This document shows, in pieces, positions 58,499-64,000 of a DNA stretch of 64,000 nt (the first letter of the stretch is position 1; each line of letters begins with the position of its first letter). Source of the DNA: Streptomyces sp. NBC_00443 (GTDB taxonomy: Bacteria > Actinomycetota > Actinomycetes > Streptomycetales > Streptomycetaceae); assembly GCF_036014175.1 (NCBI RefSeq), contig NZ_CP107917.1, forward strand, positions 5,766,001 to 5,830,000, in the 5' to 3' direction. The notes under the pieces are model-generated. The model was not told the DNA's origin. It saw only the letters and a list, made by a program, of their open reading frames with translations, and ran no database searches. A program made the translations under genes and the position numbers.

Positions 58499-58511
58499 GC
58501 GCACCCTAAGG
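58493..58511. promoter_or_regulatory. Inverted CCTTA/TAAGG repeat at the kinase stop
   Basis: CCTTA (58493-58497) and TAAGG (58507-58511) flank 9 bases. As direct words, CCTTAAG and CCCTAAG are 11 bases apart, the spacing OmpR-type regulators use. It could be a target of the two-component system next to it. Confidence 0.35.
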
Positions 58512-58605
58512 TCCGCAACCCCCGCCCGGATCAGGCGCTTTGCCCGATTCGAGAGCGCTAGCGTGCTGCCGCACCCCCACCCCGAACAGCAAAGGCAGAC
58601 ACGCG

Positions 58606-60072
58606 ATGAGTACGCACCGGCGCAAGTTCAGCGGCAGGAACAAGGCGATCGGCGGTCTCGTCGCCGCGGCCGTGGTCGGCGGCGCCGCGGTCGTGTTCAC
58701 CGGCACCGCTCAGGCCGCCGGGATCGGAGCGGCGTACACGAAGACCAGTGACTGGTCGACGGGTTACACCGCGCAGTACGTCGTCACGAACAACAGCGGG
58801 CAGGCGCAGCAGGACTGGAAGCTGGAGTTCGACCTGCCGTCGGGCTCGAAGCTGAGCTCGCTGTGGAACGCCGAGTCGAGCGTGAGCGGTCAGCACGTCA
58901 CCGCCACGCCGCCGAAGTGGGACAAGGACGGCCTGGCCGCCGGTGAGTCGGTGACGGTCGGCTTCGTCGTCAACGGCACGGGCGCCCCGGCGGGCTGTCT
59001 GATCGACGACGCGAAGTGTTCCGCGGACGACAGCGCGACACCCGAGCCGAGCGGCCGCCCTACGGCCACCGGATCCGCCTCGCCGAAGCCGACGGCCAAC
59101 CCCACCCAGAGCGCGCCGCCCACCCAGTCCGCGACCCCCACCGCCAAGCCCTCGCAGACCCCCGGCTCCGGAACGGCCGCCACCGCCGGCTTCGCCCCGT
59201 ACATCGACACCTCGCTCTACCCGGCCTTCGACATGGTCGCGAGCGCCGAGGCGACCGGTGTGAAGGACTACAACCTCGCCTTCGTCACCGACGGCGGCGG
59301 CTGCACCCCGAAGTGGGGCGGCGTCACCGACCTCGGCGGCGACGCGGTGGCCGCGCAGATCGGTGACCTGCGCGCCAAGGGCGGCGACGTCCGCGTCTCC
59401 TTCGGCGGCGCGGCCGGCAGCGAACTGGCGACGACCTGCTCCTCGGCGGACGCGCTGGCGGCGGCGTACGAGAAGGTCGTGAGCGCGTACAAGCTGACCA
59501 AGGTCGACTTCGACGTCGAGGGCGGCGCCCTGCCGGACAAGGCGGCCAACACCCGTCGCGCCCAGGCGATAGCCAAGCTCCAGGCGGACCACCCCGACCT
59601 GGACGTCTCCTTCACCCTCCCCGTCATGCCCGAGGGCCTGACCCAGCCCGGCGTCGACCTCCTCGCCGACGCCGAGAAGAACGGCGTGCAGATCGACACC
59701 GTCAACATCATGGCGATGGACTACGGTCCCGCGTACAGCGGCGACATGGGCACCTACGCCGAGCAGGCGGCCACCGCCACCCAGGCCCAGGTCAAGAGCG
59801 TGCTCGGCCTCTCCGACAGCGCCGCCTGGAAGACGGTCGCCGTCACCCCGATGATCGGCGTCAACGACGTCGTCACCGAGATCTTCAAGGTCGACGACGC
59901 CACCCAGCTGGTGAACTTCGCCAAGTCCAAGGGCCTCGGCTGGCTGTCGATGTGGTCCGCGACCCGCGACAAGCAGTGCGCGGGAGGCGAGAAGCCGGCG
60001 GCGGACGCGACGTGCAGCTCGATCCTCCAGGAGAAGTTCGCGTTCTCGAAGGCGTTCGCGGCCTACAACTGA
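58606..60072 (+). CDS. Secreted chitinase: CBM2-like domain plus GH18
   Basis: A 488-residue exported enzyme. The signal peptide is long and basic (RRKFSGRNK, cut near AQA-AGI at about 40). Then comes a carbohydrate-binding module of the CBM2 type (about 45-140, TNNSGQAQQDWKLEFDLP), a Thr/Pro/Ser linker (about 145-200) and the GH18 catalytic domain: FAPYIDTSLYPAF, FVTDGGG, and the catalytic DFDVE with Glu305. NIMAMDYGP and WLSMWSATRD complete the barrel. Endochitinase or related activity is expected. The gene follows the two-component system by 107 bases and ends in a bidirectional terminator. Confidence 0.88.
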   Translation: MSTHRRKFSGRNKAIGGLVAAAVVGGAAVVFTGTAQAAGIGAAYTKTSDWSTGYTAQYVVTNNSGQAQQDWKLEFDLPSGSKLSSLWNAESSVSGQHVTATPPKWDKDGLAAGESVTVGFVVNGTGAPAGCLIDDAKCSADDSATPEPSGRPTATGSASPKPTANPTQSAPPTQSATPTAKPSQTPGSGTAATAGFAPYIDTSLYPAFDMVASAEATGVKDYNLAFVTDGGGCTPKWGGVTDLGGDAVAAQIGDLRAKGGDVRVSFGGAAGSELATTCSSADALAAAYEKVVSAYKLTKVDFDVEGGALPDKAANTRRAQAIAKLQADHPDLDVSFTLPVMPEGLTQPGVDLLADAEKNGVQIDTVNIMAMDYGPAYSGDMGTYAEQAATATQAQVKSVLGLSDSAAWKTVAVTPMIGVNDVVTEIFKVDDATQLVNFAKSKGLGWLSMWSATRDKQCAGGEKPAADATCSSILQEKFAFSKAFAAYN

Positions 60073-60107
60073 CCCACCACGCAGGTCCATTGAGCCCACG
60101 GGGGCAC

Positions 60108-60141
60108 GCCCCGGCCGGTCTTCCCCCCACCCGGCCGGGGC
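60108..60141. terminator. Bidirectional terminator between chitinase and bglC
   Basis: An 11-bp perfect stem (GCCCCGGCCGG, 60108-60118, with 60131-60141) and a 12-base loop between two convergent genes ending at 60072 and 60150. Confidence 0.85.
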
Positions 60142-60149
60142 ACATCCGT

Positions 60150-61580
60150 CTAGATCTCCGGTTCCACCGCCGGCAACGTCCCCGTCCGAGCAGCCTCGCC
60201 GTACCAGTACGCACTGGACTTCGGCGTCCGGGCGAGCGTCGAGTAGTCGACGTACACCGCCCCGAACCGCTTGCTGTAGCCGTACGCCCACTCGAAGTTG
60301 TCCATCAGGGACCACAGGTAGTAGCCGCGGACGTCGGCGCCGTCGGCGATCGCGCGGCGGACCGCGGAGAGGTGGCCGTGGAGGTAGGCGATGCGCTCGG
60401 GGTCGTGGACGCGGCCGTCGGGGTCGGGCTTGTCGTCGTAGGCCGCGCCGTTCTCGGTGATGTAGAGGGGCAGGCCCGGCGCCTCCCGGGAGTAACGCAT
60501 GATCAGCTCGTGCAGGCCGGTCGGGTCGATGGTCCAGCCCATCTCCGTGCGGTCACCGGGAGTCTGGTGGAACAGCACGTCGTCCGCGCCCGGCCACGGC
60601 GAGTGCTCGCTCGCCCCGTGACCGTCCGCCCGTGGGCCGCTGAGGTCCGTCTCGGCCGCCGACACCAGCGCCGGGGTGTAGTAGTTCAGGCCCAGGGCGT
60701 CCAGCGGCTGGTTGATGGCCGCGAGGTCGCCGTCCAGGACGTACGACCAGTCCGTCAGCAGCTCCGTCGCCGCGTAAAGCGTCTCGGGGTAGACGCCGTG
60801 CAGGATCGGGCCGTGGAAGATCCCGTTGGCCAGGTCCTCGATCTTCCGGGCCGCCACCAGGTCCGCCGGATCCTGCGAAAGCGGCCGGACCACGGAGGAG
60901 TTGAGGCTGAGCGCCACCGAGTTGCGGGCCGGCATCACCGAACGCAGGGCCGAGGTGCCCAGGCCGTGCGCGAGGTTGAGGTGGTGGGCCGCCCGCAGCG
61001 TGGCCGCCGGTTCCGTCCGGCCCGGCGCGTGCACGCCCGACCCGTAGCCCAGGAACGCGCTGCACCACGGCTCGTTCAGCGTGATCCACTGCTCCACGCG
61101 GTCGCCGAGCGCCTCGCCGACGATCTGCGCGTACTCGGCGAACCGGTACGCCGTGTCGCGCTCCGGCCAGCCGCCCGCGTCCTCCAGCTCCTGCGGCAGG
61201 TCCCAGTGATAGAGGGTGACGGCAGGCTTGATGCCGTGCGCGAGCAGCTCGTCCACCAGCCGGCGGTAGAAGTCCAGGCCCCGCTGGACCGCCGGGCCCC
61301 GGCCGGTGGGCTGCACGCGCGACCAGGAGATCGAGAAGCGGTACGCGGTGAGGCCGAGCTCGGCCATCAGCGCCACGTCGTCGCGGTAGCGGTGGTAGTG
61401 GTCGACAGCGATGTCACCGTGCTCGCCGCCGGCGGTGCGCCCCGGCGTATGGCTGAAGGTGTCCCAGATCGACGGGGTACGGCCGTCCTCCCGCACCGCC
61501 CCCTCGATCTGGTACGCGGACGTCGCGGCGCCCCAGAGGAAGGCGGGCGGAAACGACACGGAGGTCATGGGCTCAGGCAT
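60150..61580 (-). CDS. bglC: Cellobiose-type beta-glucosidase BglC (GH1)
   Basis: A 476-residue GH1 enzyme. The acid/base is Glu170 in TLNEPW and the nucleophile Glu376 in ITENGAA; AYQIEGAV and FSISWSRV are also typical. No signal peptide, so it acts in the cytosol on cello-oligosaccharides brought in by CebEFG. In Streptomyces BglC releases glucose from cellobiose and cellotriose and so relieves the inducer of CebR. The start ATG 61580 has the ribosome site GGGAG, which is itself inside a CebR-type operator. It is the last gene of the ceb operon in this window. Confidence 0.92.
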   Translation of the reverse strand: MPEPMTSVSFPPAFLWGAATSAYQIEGAVREDGRTPSIWDTFSHTPGRTAGGEHGDIAVDHYHRYRDDVALMAELGLTAYRFSISWSRVQPTGRGPAVQRGLDFYRRLVDELLAHGIKPAVTLYHWDLPQELEDAGGWPERDTAYRFAEYAQIVGEALGDRVEQWITLNEPWCSAFLGYGSGVHAPGRTEPAATLRAAHHLNLAHGLGTSALRSVMPARNSVALSLNSSVVRPLSQDPADLVAARKIEDLANGIFHGPILHGVYPETLYAATELLTDWSYVLDGDLAAINQPLDALGLNYYTPALVSAAETDLSGPRADGHGASEHSPWPGADDVLFHQTPGDRTEMGWTIDPTGLHELIMRYSREAPGLPLYITENGAAYDDKPDPDGRVHDPERIAYLHGHLSAVRRAIADGADVRGYYLWSLMDNFEWAYGYSKRFGAVYVDYSTLARTPKSSAYWYGEAARTGTLPAVEPEI

Positions 61581-61593
61581 GGAAGCGCTCCCA
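61580..61593. promoter_or_regulatory. CebR box over the bglC start
   Basis: TGGAAGCGCTCCCA differs in one base from the palindromic CebR box TGGGAGCGCTCCCA. It covers the first base of the bglC start codon and the 13 bases before it, including the ribosome site. Confidence 0.8.
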
Positions 61594-61614
61594 TTGGGGG
61601 TCGTGGAGACCGAC

Positions 61615-61671
61615 GGGTAGGAGGGGAGTAAGAGAGGAGTAGGAGGGGAGGGGGATCAGGGGGAAGAGGGG
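61615..61671 (-). promoter_or_regulatory. C/U-rich tract between cebG and bglC
   Basis: In the ceb transcript these 57 bases contain a single G and are otherwise C, U and A. C-rich, G-poor RNA is what Rho loading sites look like, so premature termination between cebG and bglC is possible. Confidence 0.4.
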
Positions 61672-61729
61672 CCGAGGCGGCAATGACCCGGCCCCGAGCG
61701 GCGTACCGGAAGAGCGGTATGGCCGGGCG

Positions 61730-62632
61730 TCAGCCCTTGATCGCGCCCTGCATGATGCCGCCCACGATCTGCTTGCCGAACAGCAGGAAGGCGATCAGCA
61801 GCGGCAGCGTGCCGAGCAGCGCGCCCGCCATGATCACCGCCTGGTCGGGGACGTAGCCGGTGCCGAGGGCGTTGAGGGCGACCTGCACGGTCGGGTTCTC
61901 CTGGTTCAGGGCGATGATCGGCCACAGGAAGTCGTTCCAGGCGAACACGAAGGTCAGCAGGCCGAGGACGGCCATCGCGGGCCGCGCGGCCGGGAACACC
62001 ACGTGCCAGACGACCCGCAGACTGCTCGCGCCGTCCACCCGCGCCGCCTCGATCAGCTCGCTCGGCAGCGCCTGCACCAGGTACTGCCGCATGAAGAACG
62101 TACCGAAGGCCGTGCACAGCGTCGGCAGGATGACCGTCTGGAGCTGGTTCGACCAGCCGAGGTCCGCCATCCACAGATACAGCGGTACGACCGCCAGCTG
62201 CGGCGGGATCATCATCGTGCCGATGGTCAGCAGCAGCAGGACGCCGGAGAACCGGAAGCGGAGCTTGGCGAAGGCGAAGCCGGCCAGCGTGGCGAACAGC
62301 ACCGTGCTGATGGTGATGGTGCCCGCGACGAACATGGTGTTGAACATCGCCTTTCCGAGCCCGGCCTCCTCCCACGCCCGGTCCATGTTCTTGAACAGGT
62401 TCCCGCCGAACCACAGCGGCGGAGGCGTCTCCGCGAGCCGCCGGTCCGTGCGCGAGGCCGCGATCGCCGTCCACACCAGCGGGGCCAGCGAGACGAGTGC
62501 GAAGACGGCCAGGACGACGTAGGTGAGCGGGCCGGCGTGCAGCTGCTTGCCCGCGCCCATCACCCGGGGGCGCCGGGGCTGTCGTACCTTCTGCGTCACT
62601 GTCTGAGGAGTCGTCAGTTCACTTGTTGTCAT
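61730..62632 (-). CDS. cebG: CebG cello-oligosaccharide ABC permease
   Basis: A 300-residue permease of the sugar type (MalG family) with about six membrane segments, the first at about 35-57. The EAA loop is EAARVDGASSLRVVWHVVFP (about 193-212). The N-terminal 30 residues are Thr/Pro/Arg-rich and cytosolic. Its start overlaps the cebF stop (ATGA). With CebF and CebE it imports cellobiose and cellotriose; the ATPase MsiK is normally encoded elsewhere and none is seen here. Confidence 0.92.
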   Translation of the reverse strand: MTTSELTTPQTVTQKVRQPRRPRVMGAGKQLHAGPLTYVVLAVFALVSLAPLVWTAIAASRTDRRLAETPPPLWFGGNLFKNMDRAWEEAGLGKAMFNTMFVAGTITISTVLFATLAGFAFAKLRFRFSGVLLLLTIGTMMIPPQLAVVPLYLWMADLGWSNQLQTVILPTLCTAFGTFFMRQYLVQALPSELIEAARVDGASSLRVVWHVVFPAARPAMAVLGLLTFVFAWNDFLWPIIALNQENPTVQVALNALGTGYVPDQAVIMAGALLGTLPLLIAFLLFGKQIVGGIMQGAIKG

Positions 62633-63657
62633 TGGGACTTCCTCAGCCGTCGGGACACCAGCAGTTGGATCACGGCGACGATCAGCAGGATCAGGAACAT
62701 CGACCAGGCGATCGCGGACGCCTTGCCGAGGTTGCCGATGATCCAGCCCTGGTCGTACATGTACAGACCGAGCGTCTGGTACTGGTGCTCGGAGCCGCCC
62801 TTCGAGCCGCTCACCCCGCCGAACAGCAGGGGCTCACCGAAGAGCTGGGTCGCGCCGATCGTCGAGACGACGACCGTGAACAGGATCGTCGGCCGCAGCT
62901 GCGGGATCGTCACATGGATGAATTGCTGCCAGCGGTTGGCGCCGTCGATGGCCGCCGACTCGTACAGGTCGGCCGGGATCGCCTGCATGGCGGCGAGATA
63001 GATCAGCGCGTTGTAACCGGTCCAGCGCCAGATGACGATCGAAGACACCGCGAACTGTGAACCCCAGTCGGACTCACGCCAGTTGACCGGGTCGATGCCG
63101 ACGAACTCCAGCAGCCAGTTGATCATGCCGCCGTCCCACGAGTACAGCAGCACGAACACCAGCGTCGCCGCGGCCACCGAGGTGGCGTACGGAGTGAGCA
63201 TCACGACCCGCCACACGGTCGAGCCGCGCAGCTTGTAGTTCAGCAGGTGGGCCAGGCCTATCGCCATCAGCAGCTGGGGCACCGTGGAGATCACGCCGAT
63301 GGTGAAGGTGTTCCACAGTGCGTTCCAGAAGAAGTCCGAGGACAGCAGGTTCTGGTAGTTGTCCAGGCCCGCCCAGGTCTGGCCGTCCAGGTTCGCCAGC
63401 TGCACGTTGTGCAGCGAGTACCAGGCCGTATACAGGAGCGGGATCAGCGAGAACGCCCCGAAGACGATGAAGAAGGGGGCGATGAACGCGTACGGCGACG
63501 CCTTCATGTCCCAGCGGTACAGCCGGCTCCGCCAGGAAGTGCTCCCCGGCGGCGGAGTACCGCGACCGTGCGCGCGGCCGGCCGCGCCCGGCTGGTCACC
63601 GGGCGCGGCGTCGGCGCTCGACGCGGAGTGCGCGAGTGCCTCTTTGGAGCTGGTCAC
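62629..63657 (-). CDS. cebF: CebF cello-oligosaccharide ABC permease
   Basis: A 342-residue permease of the MalF type with a 50-residue Ala/Gly/Pro/Ser N-terminus before the first membrane segment (about 55-77). The EAA loop is ESAAIDGANRWQQFIHVTIP (about 236-255). GTG 63657 overlaps the cebE stop (GTGA). Partner of CebG. Confidence 0.92.
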   Translation of the reverse strand: MTSSKEALAHSASSADAAPGDQPGAAGRAHGRGTPPPGSTSWRSRLYRWDMKASPYAFIAPFFIVFGAFSLIPLLYTAWYSLHNVQLANLDGQTWAGLDNYQNLLSSDFFWNALWNTFTIGVISTVPQLLMAIGLAHLLNYKLRGSTVWRVVMLTPYATSVAAATLVFVLLYSWDGGMINWLLEFVGIDPVNWRESDWGSQFAVSSIVIWRWTGYNALIYLAAMQAIPADLYESAAIDGANRWQQFIHVTIPQLRPTILFTVVVSTIGATQLFGEPLLFGGVSGSKGGSEHQYQTLGLYMYDQGWIIGNLGKASAIAWSMFLILLIVAVIQLLVSRRLRKSQ

Positions 63658-64000
63658 TGGCCGAGCACGTCCTTGATCTCCTCCGACGCGGCGTCCCAGC
63701 CCTCGTCAGGGCTCTTGCCCTTCTGCTCGACCTGGAGGATGCCGATGTCGGTCAGCGCGGTGTTGATCGCCTGGTCCTTGATGCCGAAGTACTGGGACGG
63801 GATGGTCTCGGCGGAGGCCGAGAAGATCTCCGTGATCGGCGCGTTGGAGAAGTACTCCGTGGTGGCGGCCGCCGGCTTCAGGGTCGAGTACGCCGACGGG
63901 GTGGACGGGAAGCTGGCCTGCTTGGCGAAGACCTTCGCCTGCTGCTCGGGCGCGGTCAGCCACTTCGCCAGTGCGACGGCCTCCTTCTGGTGCTTGCTCG
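63654..64000 (-). CDS. cebE: CebE cello-oligosaccharide-binding protein, C-terminal part
   Basis: Only the last 115 residues are in the window; the gene continues past its right edge. The visible part has the helical C-terminal lobe of a family 1 sugar-binding protein: AVALAKWLTAPEQQAKVFAK, QASFPSTPSAYSTL, FGIKDQAINTALTDIGI, and the end DEGWDAASEEIKDVLGQ. The lipobox and N-terminus are missing from this window. It is the first visible gene of the ceb operon, with CebR probably encoded beyond it. Confidence 0.88.
   Translation of the reverse strand, partial: SKHQKEAVALAKWLTAPEQQAKVFAKQASFPSTPSAYSTLKPAAATTEYFSNAPITEIFSASAETIPSQYFGIKDQAINTALTDIGILQVEQKGKSPDEGWDAASEEIKDVLGQ

Overview
The window is high-GC DNA with Streptomyces gene content throughout: twin-arginine and lipobox export signals, ANTAR and GntR regulators, class F sortase, the cslA-glxA-LPMO locus and the cebEFG-bglC cello-oligosaccharide operon. 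From memory, the order resembles the core region of Streptomyces chromosomes that carries cdgA, cslA/glxA and ceb (SCO27xx-SCO28xx in S. coelicolor), read backwards. No rRNA, CRISPR array, integrase or transposase was seen.

Layout. 1-7 kb: a YidC/Oxa1-like insertase, a fumarylacetoacetate-hydrolase-fold enzyme, a Gfo/Idh oxidoreductase divergent from a ROK repressor across a near-perfect 27-bp palindrome, and an LAxTG-type surface protein. 6.6-14.9 kb: an aminophosphonate (2-aminoethylphosphonate type) uptake and breakdown operon (GntR regulator, FAD oxidase, phosphonatase-like hydrolase, ABC importer, exported phosphodiesterase). 14.9-18 kb: NagD-like HAD phosphatase, exported protein plus class F sortase, GAF-ANTAR regulator. 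18-28.5 kb: the csl glycan locus (GH6 lipoprotein, radical copper oxidase GlxA, glycan synthase CslA, NlpC/P60 protein, SPFH-like protein, AA10 LPMO) interrupted by an FCD-type GntR regulator and a tRNA-Lys gene with an array of tRNA 3'-half repeats. 28.5-31 kb: DUF3592 protein, a broken acyl-CoA synthetase and a second tRNA-Lys. 31-40 kb: an IclR regulator, an EhuABCD-type amino-acid importer, and DUF3830, amidase, 2-hydroxyacid dehydrogenase and two maleate-isomerase-like genes that look like one uncharacterised catabolic unit. 40-45 kb: a PAS-GGDEF-EAL protein (probably cdgA) and an M6-type protease. 45-51 kb: a third tRNA-Lys with the same 3'-half repeat, a prim-pol-like protein, and a three-gene module of Fe-S PD-(D/E)XK nuclease, unknown protein and SF1 helicase, whose 3' end is tandemly repeated downstream. 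51-58.5 kb: PAP2 phosphatase, histidine phosphatase, TPR regulator, spermidine-synthase-like protein and a two-component system. 58.6-64 kb: a CBM2-GH18 chitinase and the bglC-cebG-cebF-cebE operon, cut by the window end.

Main points of interest: (1) the 147-bp tRNA-Lys 3'-half repeats at two of three identical tRNA-Lys genes and a comparable 169-bp repeat of a protein gene's 3' end; (2) the nuclease-unknown-helicase module, resembling a Dna2 split into separate genes; (3) the Ehu/DUF3830/amidase/isomerase cluster without the known ectoine-degrading hydrolases; (4) four genes broken by one-base indels in G/C runs, which suggests base-call errors more than true decay; (5) several operator candidates (CebR box on the bglC start, DasR-like sites at LPMO and chitinase, BldD-like site at cdgA).
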